From assembly GCF_038967635.1 (NCBI RefSeq), contig NZ_CP152413.1:3534001-3598000 (forward strand): DNA of 64,000 bases, in the 5' to 3' direction. The position numbers and the translations under genes are program-made. Positions 26,723 to 35,345 of the stretch are shown piece by piece. The stretch is from Bradyrhizobium sp. B124. Lineage in GTDB: Bacteria; Pseudomonadota; Alphaproteobacteria; Rhizobiales; Xanthobacteraceae. Numbering within the stretch: position 1 is the first letter of the stretch; every line of letters begins with the position of its first letter. The notes under the pieces were generated by a model. It worked only from the letters and a program-made list of their open reading frames with translations, ran no database searches and had not been told where the DNA came from.

Positions 26723-26853
26723 TCCGAACACTTCTCATTGCGGCAATTTTGGCCACGGGCTTGTACGTTGCAGATCAGCATTTCGCAGGAGCCAAATACA
26801 CCGACGCGATTCGCCGGATGACGGCTCAGATGCGTCATTCTTTTAGGATTTAA
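26719..26853 (+). CDS. 44-residue small membrane protein
   Basis: Reading ATG at 26719 to TAA at 26853 gives a 44-residue protein with one hydrophobic segment (LLIAAILATGLYVA), a short acidic/aromatic linker and a basic tail (RRMTAQMRHSFRI). It is translationally coupled to the zinc-ribbon gene by a 4-base overlap. Similar peptides recur in Bradyrhizobium genomes. A single-pass inner-membrane protein with its C-terminus outside or inside cannot be decided. Confidence 0.55.
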   Translation: MIRTLLIAAILATGLYVADQHFAGAKYTDAIRRMTAQMRHSFRI

Positions 26854-26874
26854 TCAGACACAGGCGCTAAATCG

Positions 26875-27129
26875 ATGGATGACAAAGTCAAAATTCGTTG
26901 TCCAGCCTGCACGCGCGTCTTCAGAGAGAAGGCCAATCGAATTCGCGACGGCCTGCAAGTCAACTGTCACAATTGCAATAAGCTGATAACTTTGACGAAG
27001 GAGACTGAAGACCCGTTTCTACGTCGGGCACTGAAGACCGCTCGTGAAATGAGAGCGGCGCAGGACGCGGCCGCCTTCGCGAAGACCTACAGCACTGCGG
27101 CGACTGCTCCGAAGCGTGAACCGTCCTAG
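26875..27129 (+). CDS. Zinc-ribbon domain protein
   Basis: This 84-residue protein begins with a zinc-ribbon of the MJ0042 type: CPAC at residues 9-12 and CHNC at residues 31-34. A charged alpha-helical tail (FLRRALKTAREMRAAQDAAAFAKTY) follows. It is 21 bases downstream of the small membrane protein and probably in the same transcript. Function unknown; nucleic-acid or protein binding is plausible for such a ribbon. Confidence 0.65.
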   Translation: MDDKVKIRCPACTRVFREKANRIRDGLQVNCHNCNKLITLTKETEDPFLRRALKTAREMRAAQDAAAFAKTYSTAATAPKREPS

Positions 27130-27304
27130 TCTTTGCTCTTCGAACGATGCGGTCGCGCTGGGCTGACTTCGAATAGTTCATAGTCAATGGCGGCGCCCGT
27201 TCCTTGGGCGGCGGCCGAAGCCGCCGCCGGTGAGGTTACGCCGTTGCACCCGCGACGCGGAGCACCGCATCGGCAAGCTCTCGGCTGAGGAGCAGACCCC
27301 GCCC

Positions 27305-27808
27305 CTATTCGCCGCCGTCATAGTTGCCCCGCTGTGCCTCTTCGAAGAGCGTCACTGCGCGCGCAAGGATCAGAACGCCGGTCATCGTTTGCGGTGGATG
27401 CTTCCGAATTTTGGATAACAGCGAGTGGATTTCGCGCGCCCGCTCTTGCGCTGCATCCTTTGCGGCGGCGATGCCTGATGCATCGATCGCGTTCACGCAG
27501 TCGACCTCGTATCCCTGCGCCGCGGCGATGCGCCCGGTCAGGTCCGCTTCCAGCCGTTGCCGAGCCTTCTTCCCTCCCCAATCCTCGGGGTCTTTACGGA
27601 CCGCGGCAGGGAGCGGTCGGAGGCAATCCGACCTGAGTACGTTGAACGTGGGTTGCCCAAAGCCGCCCGCCTGCTCGAAGCAGCCATGGAAGGCGCGCCG
27701 ATCGGCCGCGGACGTGATCACGATCGACGCCGGTGGCTTGGGCCAGAGTTCGGCAGCGACGGCCGGAAAATGGCCGCGTGGCGCTTCACATGCTCGAGGC
27801 AAATCCAC
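27305..27808 (-). CDS. Hypothetical protein, possibly a remnant
   Basis: The 167-codon frame has a convincing C-terminal part (GRIAAAQGYEVDCVNAIDASG, AQERAREIHSLLSKIRKHPPQTMTGVLILARAVTLFEEAQ) that reads like an alpha-helical domain. Its N-terminal third overlaps the receiver-domain remnant on the other strand and is probably not original. I do not recognise a named family. Confidence 0.35.
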   Translation of the reverse strand: MDLPRACEAPRGHFPAVAAELWPKPPASIVITSAADRRAFHGCFEQAGGFGQPTFNVLRSDCLRPLPAAVRKDPEDWGGKKARQRLEADLTGRIAAAQGYEVDCVNAIDASGIAAAKDAAQERAREIHSLLSKIRKHPPQTMTGVLILARAVTLFEEAQRGNYDGGE

Positions 27809-28422
27809 ATGTCAAGTTGCTATTTACGGACGTTGGATTGCCGGGCGGCATGAACGGGCGGCAATTGGCGGATGAGGCACGGCGACAGCGACGAGGACTG
27901 AAAGTCCTGTTCACTACCGGCTACGCGCGCAATGCGATTGTACACGGCGGACGGCTCGATCCAGGCGTCGAATTGATTACAAAACCGTTCTCGCAAGCCG
28001 CGTTGGCCGCGAAGCTACGAGACATACTCGATGCAAGTCGAGAGCCTGGTCGGGTCCTGCTCGTCGAGGATGAAGTCTTAATCCAGATGCTTGCGACCGA
28101 GTATCTGGAAGCTGCGGGGTTTAAGGTGAATGCGGCGGGTTCGGCAACCGAGGCGATGAATAAGTTGGCGCGAGTGCCGGGCGGGCTGGACGCTGTCGTA
28201 ATTGACATTGGCCTGCCCGATCGCAAAGGCGATGTCTTGATCGAAGAAATAAGAGCAATCTTCCCCGCACTTCCAATCGTCCTTGCCTCCGGGCATAACG
28301 CGCGTGACCTGCGCGCAAGTTTCAAAAGCCACGACCGGATCGTGGTCATATCTAAGCCATACACGGCTTCAGATTTGATAACCGCTCTTCGCAGCCTGGG
28401 CATCAAGGTTGTCGGACATTGA
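27772..28422 (+). pseudogene. Tandem receiver domains from a truncated hybrid histidine kinase
   Basis: The frame encodes an incomplete first receiver domain (from ALHMLEANPHVKLLFTDVGLPGGMNG, with LFTTGYARNA and a KPFS lysine). A complete second one follows (VLLVEDEVLIQML, phospho-acceptor in VVIDIGLPDRKGD, KPYT lysine). The beta-1 strand and acidic pocket of the first domain are missing and there is no kinase core, so this is the 3' end of a hybrid sensor kinase. The second receiver domain could still fold. No ribosome-binding site is apparent. Confidence 0.65.
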
Positions 28423-28494
28423 CTAGGACGCGCGCCCATAAACACCGGCATGATGCGGCACAGCGTGGGCCAATATCCCGCCGAAAAGCAGCGA

Positions 28495-28629
28495 TCCGAT
28501 CTGCTTAACTGCCTGCCTGTCCGAGCCGCGGTTGTTCCCTCCGGCCCAGACTGGCTGCATGAGATCAAGCACGACGGCTACCGCCTGCGCCTGGAGCGCG
28601 AGGGGGAACGTATCCGGTTGATCACTAGT
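28495..28629 (+). pseudogene. N-terminal fragment of an ATP-dependent DNA ligase
   Basis: The stretch PVRAAVVPSGPDWLHEIKHDGYRLRLEREGERIRLIT carries the EIKHDGYR active-site lysine motif of ATP-dependent (LigD-type) DNA ligases. After LIT the similarity ends abruptly, and the next gene begins 70 bases later. Only about 45 of 300 or more residues remain. Confidence 0.6.
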
Positions 28630-28695
28630 CTAAGGGTGCCATCGCGCAACTACATGTGTGCGGGGCTCAGTTGCGTGGAGTCGTGGAGTTGCGTC

Positions 28696-29076
28696 ATGCG
28701 TCGGTCCAATTGGACCCCGTCGATCGTCCCCTCGACGGATCAGACCGTCTACCTGGTCGCCGACGACTTGGGCCCGATCGGCCGCGCCTGGCGCGAGGCC
28801 GACCTCGAGGCGACCGACCTCGAGACGGTGATCCGGAACCTGCTTGCCGGCGAATATTGCAGCCCAATCCGGGTGGTCGGCTTCAACGCCGCCGAGGGTT
28901 GGAGTGAGGACGGCTCGGAGGATATCGCGCTCGAGCTGCAGCGGCGCTGCGACCTGCAGCAGATCGAGATCCCGGCCCCGATCGAGGCCTTCGTTGATCG
29001 CCATACCGGCGGCCGGCGTCAGCTGACGCTGCGGCTGGGTGCTGGCCTTTTTCCGACACTTGGTGGCCCAGTTTGA
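28696..29076 (+). CDS. Conserved hypothetical protein
   Basis: From an ATG at 28696 the frame gives a 126-residue protein beginning MRRSNWTPSIVPSTDQTVYLVADDLG. It contains an acidic middle (WREADLEATDLETVIRNLLAGEY) and a helical end (IALELQRRCDLQQIEIPAPIEAFVDRH). I recognise this as a small conserved Bradyrhizobium protein of unknown function. The last dozen residues (GAGLFPTLGGPV) look unlike the family, which suggests loss of the normal stop at about 29040. Confidence 0.55.
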   Translation: MRRSNWTPSIVPSTDQTVYLVADDLGPIGRAWREADLEATDLETVIRNLLAGEYCSPIRVVGFNAAEGWSEDGSEDIALELQRRCDLQQIEIPAPIEAFVDRHTGGRRQLTLRLGAGLFPTLGGPV

Positions 29077-29299
29077 ATTTCGCAGTGGCCTGTTATTTGA
29101 CCTCAATCCGTTTCCGTTCTCGGTCGTCCCTCGGTCCCTTGATCTAGATCAAAGAGATCTAGTCCTAGGAGAACAAAAAGATCTCCCCGCCGCGCCTATC
29201 ACGCCTGCAAGCTTCCGCAGGGGCCGCCCCGATCCAAAAAAGCGAAGTGTGGCAGGATCACTGGCTTGTAGCTGGCCACCGTCGGCGCATAGTCACCCG

Positions 29300-29482
29300 A
29301 TGATCGAGCAGCTACCAGCTTTCATGGCTTGCAAAAATCCCGGCACCGGCTGGAGGATCGACATTCTGTGGCCCGATGGCGAAACGGAAGTCGTCAAGGG
29401 TTTTGTTACGGAGCACGACGCCATCAAGTGGATTTCTGAGCACTCGACGACGTGGCAAGAAAGTCCGAACCAACCGCGTTAG
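29300..29482 (+). CDS. Small conserved hypothetical protein
   Basis: This 60-residue protein begins MIEQLPAFMACKNP and contains a compact beta-beta-alpha pattern (WRIDILWPDGETEVVKGFVTEHDAIKWISEHS). This kind of small fold is common among Bradyrhizobium orphan proteins. An internal ATG at residue 9 may be the true start. Function unknown. Confidence 0.5.
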   Translation: MIEQLPAFMACKNPGTGWRIDILWPDGETEVVKGFVTEHDAIKWISEHSTTWQESPNQPR

Positions 29483-29735
29483 ACGATTGACCCACCATTG
29501 GTGATCGCCCCCCATCGGCAACCGATTCCTAGCGGCTTTTCTCTGCGTATCATAGGCGCGATCATCGGCGCATGCCCTGGCGCCGCAAGCCCGCTCACTT
29601 CCTTCGCTACTGGACCGGTCCCGTCGATCGCAACGCCGGCTTTAAGGACGGTGCTTGTCGGCGCCAATCCGACCATTGCAGGAACTGAGGTGCATATCCG
29701 ATTGTTTGCTTAGTACGAAGACATTGGAGGTTTCA

Positions 29736-29999
29736 GTGCGGGACCGATTAGCATTGATGTTCGTCATGCTGTCCTGCGGATTAGCCGCGGCGCAGCCTGC
29801 GACAAAAGGGGACGTCAATGCGCCAACTGGGCGTTCGGCGCCCGAAGACAAAGGTCAATTGCAGCCCCAAGGCTGGACTGGGCCGCTTAACACCGGCTCA
29901 GGCGGAGCGCCACCGGAAAGCCCCCAGGGACAAAGTCCGCCAGGGATGCAGCCGGCGCCGGACGGATCGACAAAAACGACGGTCGCGCCTCCTAAATAA
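29736..29999 (+). CDS. Small proline-rich exported protein
   Basis: A GTG start at 29736 is preceded by a perfect GGAGG five bases upstream, which decides the start. The 87-residue product has a signal peptide (VRDRLALMFVMLSCGLAAAQ) and a low-complexity tail rich in Gly, Pro and Gln (GGAPPESPQGQSPPGMQPAP). It probably lies in the periplasm or cell envelope. Function unknown. Confidence 0.55.
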   Translation: MRDRLALMFVMLSCGLAAAQPATKGDVNAPTGRSAPEDKGQLQPQGWTGPLNTGSGGAPPESPQGQSPPGMQPAPDGSTKTTVAPPK

Positions 30000-30081
30000 G
30001 TAGGGCAGCGCCGAAATAGGACAAGCTAGCTGACCTTCATATTTTAATGCGAGCGTCCGAGCGGAAATGCAAAATGGCATC

Positions 30082-30228
30082 ATGTCTGATCGTCACACTG
30101 ACAAAGTAGAGTACGGCTTCCTCGGCGTTGCCGCAGCCGCACTTGTCGTCAGCGTCGGCTGGTTGCTGATTGGGTGGCGATCCATCGTCATGGATGACTG
30201 TACCTTGGCCTCAGCTTGTTCCCCCTAG
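30082..30228 (+). CDS. 48-residue single-pass membrane protein (possible)
   Basis: ATG at 30082 to TAG at 30228 gives a short charged N-terminus (MSDRHTDKVEYG). One strong membrane segment follows (LGVAAAALVVSVGWLLIGW), then a tail with two cysteines. An in-frame ATG lies five codons upstream at 30067. Support rests on the coherent membrane topology only. Confidence 0.35.
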   Translation: MSDRHTDKVEYGFLGVAAAALVVSVGWLLIGWRSIVMDDCTLASACSP

Positions 30229-30345
30229 CTGGGGCCATTCTTTGGGATAATGAGGGCCGCAGTGGGTCGCCGCCTCTCGCCAGTTACTGCTATATTATCC
30301 TGATGGACCTCCTTCTCCGCCCCACGGTCACAGCCGGCGACCGCC

Positions 30346-30585
30346 ATGGCTGACCCAAAGATCACCTTAGGCGAGATGCGGGAGATGGGCGTCCGCGGCC
30401 TGCTCGTCTACTGCTCTGATCACCAATGCAGCCATTCGGTCGAGCTGAATCCGGCCGGCGTCGATCAATGGCCGGATGACGTCAGGCTCTCCGATCTCGA
30501 GCCTAAGTTCACCTGCAAGGCTTGCGGGCGCCGCGGAGCCGATGTTAGGCCCCACTTCCCGCAGGCTAGAATGGGCGCGCGCTGA
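30346..30585 (+). CDS. Small zinc-ribbon protein
   Basis: This 79-residue protein has a Cys-His set (YCSDHQCSH at about 22-30) and a CKAC motif followed by GRRGADVRP (residues 57-70). Together these could bind one zinc ion. I recognise the LSDLEPKFTCKACGRRGADVRP ending as a recurring Bradyrhizobium small-protein type. A role in nucleic-acid or protein interaction is possible but not shown. Confidence 0.65.
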   Translation: MADPKITLGEMREMGVRGLLVYCSDHQCSHSVELNPAGVDQWPDDVRLSDLEPKFTCKACGRRGADVRPHFPQARMGAR

Positions 30586-30587
30586 TG

Positions 30588-30690
30588 ATGACCGCACTTA
30601 CTCCGACCCCGAGAAAGCCGCCCGCTGGATCATGGAAGCACGCGCGGGCGTTTGAGCCCATCCAGGATGGCGGTATCACGTCATTAACGC
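30588..30690 (+). pseudogene. Frameshifted remnant of a small gene
   Basis: DRTYSDPEKAARWIME in one frame continues as KHARAFEPIQDG in another, with a one-base shift near 30640. The combined sequence looks like one small conserved protein. It follows directly after the previous zinc-ribbon gene. Confidence 0.35.
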
Positions 30691-30748
30691 GGATTGTTTT
30701 TGCCTCGACTTTTTCCCTAACTCATACTTCTAACGGACCTACGGTATT

Positions 30749-30955
30749 ATGAGCCAAGAGCAGTTTCGGACAGTCGAAGGGAGATTCAAGGTCTATTTTT
30801 CATGCCGCGGCTGCGGCACTATTTATTCTGCGTCGCAGGAGCGAAGCTCCACTCCTGCCTCAGGCCTCTATAGCTGCTTAACTTGCGGCAAGCCCGTCCA
30901 TCATTGGTCGGGGATCTACGATTACACCCACTGGAAGCGCGTCTTTAAGGCATAA
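30749..30955 (+). CDS. Small zinc-ribbon protein
   Basis: This 68-residue protein has two well-spaced cysteine pairs, CRGC (19-22) and CLTCGKP (43-49), with aromatic residues between and a C-terminal HHWSGIYDYTHWKRVF. The pattern is a classical rubredoxin-like zinc ribbon. Function unknown. Confidence 0.6.
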   Translation: MSQEQFRTVEGRFKVYFSCRGCGTIYSASQERSSTPASGLYSCLTCGKPVHHWSGIYDYTHWKRVFKA

Positions 30956-31012
30956 GCAAAACGGCCCCAGCATCCGGCTTGCTGACGTAATCCAACTGTT
31001 CAAGCTGATACG

Positions 31013-31162
31013 ATGAAAACCGTCTGGATATATGTCGATACCAGTAAGCAGGTTGGTGATCCTGATCACCTCAAGGTGTTCGAGACCATCGAAGCCGCAG
31101 AAGCCTGGTTCGAGGAGAACGACCCGGAAGGCGTGTCGTTTGAATATAAGGTCAGCGCCTGA
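31013..31162 (+). CDS. Small conserved hypothetical protein (49 residues)
   Basis: ATG at 31013 to TGA at 31162 encodes MKTVWIYVDTSKQVGDPDHL and a helical, acidic remainder (ETIEAAEAWFEENDPEGVSFEYKV). I recognise this as a small protein found in many copies in Bradyrhizobium genomes. Its stop abuts the stop of the convergent HEAGH gene. Function unknown. Confidence 0.65.
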   Translation: MKTVWIYVDTSKQVGDPDHLKVFETIEAAEAWFEENDPEGVSFEYKVSA

Positions 31163-31824
31163 TCAGGCATTCCCGGCCGGCGTCGCCGCTTGGAGAGAAC
31201 TAAGCGCTTCCTGCTGCTGTTGAGCCTGCGCAGTGTCACACCATGCTGCGATTTCCCGTACCACCTTGTCGGCATCCCGCGCGAGGTCCGCGGCAGCGGT
31301 TGCGGCTTCGGCGAGCCGAAGACGAGAACTTCTGCGGCGGCGCCGGCAAGGAGTTCGACGACGTTCTCATGAGCGGCCCGCAACCACGATTCGAGATCTT
31401 TCCTGGATTCCCCGGGATGCGGCGCATGTTGATCAACCACGTCGCAAATCGAGCCGACCTGTGCACCGCTTTCGGCAAGCGAGAGATAAACTGGACTTCC
31501 CCCGCCAATCATCGCGCAGCCGGCAAACCCAAGCTCAGGACTGGGCACCACTGTCACCGAATGTACGGGCCGATCGCGCAGCCGCGCCACTAAGCAGTGA
31601 CCCGCCTCATGTATGGCGATGCGACGCAAGTCATGCTCGGGCGTTTTGTCATGCCGAGGCTCGCCTGCCACCATATCGGCCAACATGCAAAAGCCTTGGC
31701 GATCCGCTGGGACCGGACCGCAGCCAGCGCCCGGTCCCAGCGTCGCCGCATCGCGGCCGTCCATCCGGGCCGCGATTTTGCAACGGTCAACCTCCGTCGC
31801 AAAAATGGAAGTTGCATGTTTCAT
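31163..31824 (-). pseudogene. HEAGH metalloprotease-like protein, probably frameshifted near the 3' end
   Basis: The 5' frame contains a zinc-protease motif HEAGH at residues 72-76 (RRIAIHEAGHCLVARL). The region VTVVPSPELGFAGCAM and an AAHENVVELLAGAAAEVLVFGS segment resemble the FtsH/M41-type peptidase fold without an AAA domain. After FGS the frame becomes Arg- and Ser-rich, whereas another frame continues as a clean helix (RLAEAATAAADLARDADKVVREIAAW) and stops exactly next to the convergent gene. A one-base shift near 31315 is therefore likely. If not, the product is a 252-residue protein running to 31066. Confidence 0.5.
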
Positions 31825-32074
31825 TCAATAAGATCCTCGGCGAGACGCGATAGCTTGGCGCGCGTGCATCCGGGCCAAACTGGCGCGAACCCGCGGATCT
31901 GTGATGTGAGTTGAGATCGATCGAATCATTGCGGAACTGTCAGCAGGACAGGCCACAATGCTCGCCTCATGCAGAGACCAGTCCGTGGCCGTGAACGTAA
32001 GATCGTCGTCGTCCCAGCTTATCCGCGCTGGATCGACTACGCGGCCCTCACTGTCAGTTACAAACCATTCGTTG
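31825..32074 (-). pseudogene. 3' fragment of an HK97-type phage prohead protease-like gene
   Basis: The last ~80 codons read NEWFVTDSEGRVVDPARISWDDDDLTFTATDWSLHEASIVACPADSSAMIRS. The DWSLHEASIVACPAD segment resembles the conserved end of phage prohead proteases. Similarity ends where the IS66-type sequence begins at about 32075. It indicates a prophage component in the island. Identification is moderate. Confidence 0.45.
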
Positions 32075-33593
32075 CGCGCCGAGCGAGCGGCCCGTTTGGC
32101 CGCGGAAGCCGAGGCCCAGGCGGGGACATTGCTGATCGAGAAGCTCAAGCTCACGATCAAGAAGCTCCGACACGAGCAGTTCGGACAGTCCTCCGAGCGA
32201 GGCGCATTGCTGGACCAGCTCGAGCTACAGCTCGCCGATCTGGAGGAGAACGCCGTGCAAGCCGAGACCGCGGCGCAGATGGCAGCCGAGAAGATCGCGG
32301 TGCCATCGTTCGAGCGTCGCAAGCCAGCCCGCCGGCCCCTGCCGGAGCATTTGCCGCGGGAGCGCATTGTCTATCCAGTGCCTGCCATGTGCCCATGCTG
32401 CGGCGACAGCCGATTGCGCAAAATTGGCGAGGACGTGACCGAGACGCTGGAGCTCGTTCCGCGCCAGTGGAAGGTGATCCAGCACGTGCGCGAGAAGCTC
32501 GTCTGCCGGGCCTGCGAAGCGATCACCCAGCCGCCGGCTCCCTCGCATCCGATTGCGCGCGGTCGTGCAGGGCCCAAGCTGCTGGCCCATGTCCTGTTCG
32601 CCAAATACGGCTTGCACCTGCCGCTTCATCGCCAGAGCGACGTCTACCAGCGTGAAGGCATCGATCTCGACGTATCGACGCTCGCGGACTGGGTAGGCGC
32701 CTCGGCGGCAACCCTGATGCCTCTGGTCGATGCGATCCAAAGCCACGTCTTCGCAGCCGAGCGCATCCACGCAGATGACACCACGGTGCCGGTCCTCGCC
32801 AAGGGCAAGACCCGGACCGGCCGACTCTGGACCTACGTGCGCGACGACCGTCCGTTTGCCGGCCCAGATCCGCCGGCGGCCGTGTTCTTCTACTCGCCCG
32901 ATCGTGGCGGTGCGCATCCGGAGCAGCATCTGGCCGGCTATGCCGGGCTGATGCAGGCCGACGCCTACGCCGGCTTTGGCAGGCTCTACGAGGCCAATCG
33001 TAAGGGCGGCCCGATCATCGAGGCCGCGTGCTGGTCGCACGGCAGACGCAAGTTCTTTGATCTGGCACGGCTCACCAAGGCGCCGATCGCGGCCGAGGCG
33101 GTCAAGCGCATCGGTGTCCTGTTCGCCATCGAACGTGAGATCAACGGTCTTGCTCCCGAGGTGCACCTGCGTGTGCGCCAGGAACGTAGCCGCCACCTGA
33201 TCGTCGAGCTGGAGGCGTGGTTGCAGCGAGCAGCGCGCCGAGCTCTCCAGGATCAACGACACGACCAAAGCGATCAATTACTGCATCAGCCGCTGGCATG
33301 CATTTAGCCGCTTCCTTGATGACGGCCGGCTTTGCATGTCGAACAATGCCGCCGAGCGCGAACTACGGGCGGTCGCTGTGGGACGGAAAAATTGGACCTT
33401 CGCCGGGTCCGACGAGGGCGGCCGGCGTGCGGCCGCCATCTACAGCCTCATCGCTACGGCAAAACTCAATGACATCGATCCGCAGGCTTGGCTTGCCGAC
33501 GTGCTGGCGCGCCTACCGGATCACCCCGCCAAGCGCATTTACGAACTCCTGCCTTGGAAGTGGCAGCCTCAAAGCGTTGCTCACGCCGCTTAA
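32075..33593 (+). mobile_element. Degenerate IS66-family transposase (TnpC) copy
   Basis: The frame encodes most of an IS66 TnpC: a coiled-coil N-terminus (LIEKLKLTIKKLRHEQFGQSSER), zinc-finger (CPCCGDSRL, CRACEAI), the DDE catalytic core (HADDTTVPVLAKGKTRTGRLWTY, QADAYAGFGRLYE, CWSHGRRKFFDL) and the final MSNNAAERELRAVAVGRKNW. The start is missing, fused to the prohead-protease fragment. A one-base insertion near 33220 breaks the frame between ELEAWL and the REQRAELSRIND continuation. The companion genes tnpA and tnpB are absent. It is an inactive partial copy. Confidence 0.85.
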
Positions 33594-33689
33594 GGGCGAT
33601 ACTGTCGAGACTGCGATACGGCCTCCTACGGACTGGCTTGGACAGCCCGCGATGTACACTCCCAACCGCGAGCGACGAAAGGACGAGCG

Positions 33690-33941
33690 ATGGCATTGGG
33701 AAAGGGAAAATATGACGAGCTCTGCCGCGAGATCCGCGAGAAGGTCGGCCTCGGTGGTGGGGAGATCCGACAAAGCGGCGGCGTGCTGCTGATCGTGATG
33801 GGCGGCGAGCACGGCAACGGTTTCTCGTGTCAGGCCGATATGGATACGACGCTTGCGCTCCCGGATCTGTTGGAGCGCGTAGCTCGCCAGATCCGGGAGA
33901 CGGGTCCGTTCATTCCTAATCGAAGTAGTAAACCGCGATGA
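33690..33941 (+). CDS. Small conserved hypothetical protein
   Basis: This 83-residue protein begins MALGKGKYDELCREIREKVG. It has a beta hairpin (GGVLLIVMGGEHGNGFSCQAD) and a helix (LPDLLERVARQIRE). I recognise it as a recurrent Bradyrhizobium small protein. Function unknown. Confidence 0.6.
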   Translation: MALGKGKYDELCREIREKVGLGGGEIRQSGGVLLIVMGGEHGNGFSCQADMDTTLALPDLLERVARQIRETGPFIPNRSSKPR

Positions 33942-34462
33942 GCACGAGAAGGGCCAAAGCCCTGAAAAGCATCATCCAGGCCGCTTAAGCGCGATCAGCC
34001 TTCCGCCAAAAAACGGTTTGCCCGGGGGCCTTCGCCGGATGCGTACCTCACGCAAGCATGACGACGAGGTGCGGACCGCACTTGGAAGCTCCGTCGAGGC
34101 GTTAGCGTGAGCCGATCAGCAAGCTGGCAACTGACAAGACTAAGCAAGAGCTATTCGCCACGCTGGCGGCGCATCACCGCGCACTAGCCGATGCAGTCCG
34201 TCGCGTCAGTTGCCGAGATGGGATTTCTGTTCGGCCGGGAACCTGCCCTCGCCGGAACCAGTAACGGCATCCATTGCGCTCGACCGAGGTGGCGTCCGAT
34301 TTTTTTGAGTCATAAGGAATTCTCCCTGACGAGTCATTTTTTCGCTCGCTGCAGGTTCGGTCAGCAATTGTCTACGAGACGATGAAGTAGCGCAGGCAAT
34401 TCAAGTGATTGGCCTACTTCGCAACTAGGAGCGCCCTTTAGGCCATATCCATCACTCGGAAG
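33942..34462. other. Region without an intact gene
   Basis: A short stretch near 34110-34190 (ISKLATDKTKQELFATLAAHHRALADAV) looks like a piece of a coding sequence but has no start and no matching continuation. The rest shows no coding signal. Confidence 0.4.
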
Positions 34463-34651
34463 TCGATCGAAATACCGCGGAAAGTCGCCCGCCAGTTCGC
34501 GGCGGACAAGCGCGCCTATTTTGCCGAGCAGGATGACATCCGACGTGACTGAATCGCGGTCGGCACCAGGCACATGACCCTCGAGCACATGCAGACGGCA
34601 CGAAGCTGCGTCTCACCGAAGTTTAAACGGCTCTTCGAACAGATGCGGTGA
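34463..34651 (+). pseudogene. Decayed small conserved gene
   Basis: SIEIPRKVARQFAADKRAYFAEQDDIRRD ends in a TGA. Further downstream, in shifted frames, KLRLTEV and KRLFEQMR complete a pattern I recognise from a ~65-residue Bradyrhizobium small protein. There is no start codon at the expected place. At least one stop and one shift have accumulated. Confidence 0.35.
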
Positions 34652-34781
34652 GACGACGTATGCGTTCCCCCGTGCCGGCGTTGGCCGTCCTGCACGTATC
34701 GTCGCCGATATCTTGATGCTAGGCTCGACAACGGCAGGGTGCACCTGCTCCCTGCTTCACACTGAACGGGAGGAGGACGAC

Positions 34782-34997
34782 ATGCCTGAGAGCGTCTACA
34801 AGGTCATAGAGCTGATCGGTACCAGCAACGACTCCTGGGAAAAGGCCGCAACCAATGCGGTCGAGCAAGCTGCAAAATGTCTGCGAGATCTCCGCGTTGC
34901 CGAGGTCGTCAAACTCGATATGCAACTGGATGAAAAGGGAAAAGTAGAAGCCTATCGCGCCAAGCTCAACGTATCGTTCAAGTTCGAGGGCACCTGA
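34782..34997 (+). CDS. Dodecin family flavin-binding protein
   Basis: This 71-residue protein begins MPESVYKVIELIGTSNDSWEKAATNAVEQAAKCLRDLRVAEVVKLD, the typical beta-alpha-beta-beta dodecin layout including the conserved EKA and SNDSW segments. Dodecins form hollow dodecamers that store FMN/FAD or related flavins in the cytoplasm. The start is preceded by GGGAGGAGG. A strong terminator follows the stop. Confidence 0.9.
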   Translation: MPESVYKVIELIGTSNDSWEKAATNAVEQAAKCLRDLRVAEVVKLDMQLDEKGKVEAYRAKLNVSFKFEGT

Positions 34998-35006
34998 ACC
35001 TCACCA

Positions 35007-35036
35007 CCTCGCCCCGCAAGCGGGGCGAGGTTTGGC
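35007..35036 (+). terminator. Rho-independent-type terminator after dodecin
   Basis: CCTCGCCCCG (35007-35016) and CGGGGCGAGG (35021-35030) form a perfect 10-bp stem with a CAAG loop. A short TTT follows. It lies 10 bases after the dodecin stop codon. Confidence 0.75.
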
Positions 35037-35345
35037 CCATTGGAGAAAGATGTCAGGCGCGGTCGCCGGATTTCATGCCTTTGTTCAGACGAGATGGCTT
35101 GGAGACGCGCTCGACCACGGCAGGGAGACAGAATGCCCAGCCGCCTCGCGCGCTAGGCTTTTCCCTGGAGAGCGGCGGCGTAGGTGCTCCACTCGTTCGT
35201 CTCCTTCGTGCGACGCAAACCCCGAACCGCGCAGACAATGGCGCGCCGCCCAGGAGAGCATATTGCGATCCATGGATCCTGATTGCCTCGTTGTCTTAGA
35301 TTTCCACGGTGTTAGTCTTTCGAAAAACGCCCTAAGGAGGGAGCC
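35037..35345. other. Intergenic region before phaC
   Basis: No supported gene. The last 15 bases carry the strong AAGGAGGGAGCC ribosome-binding sequence of phaC. Confidence 0.5.
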
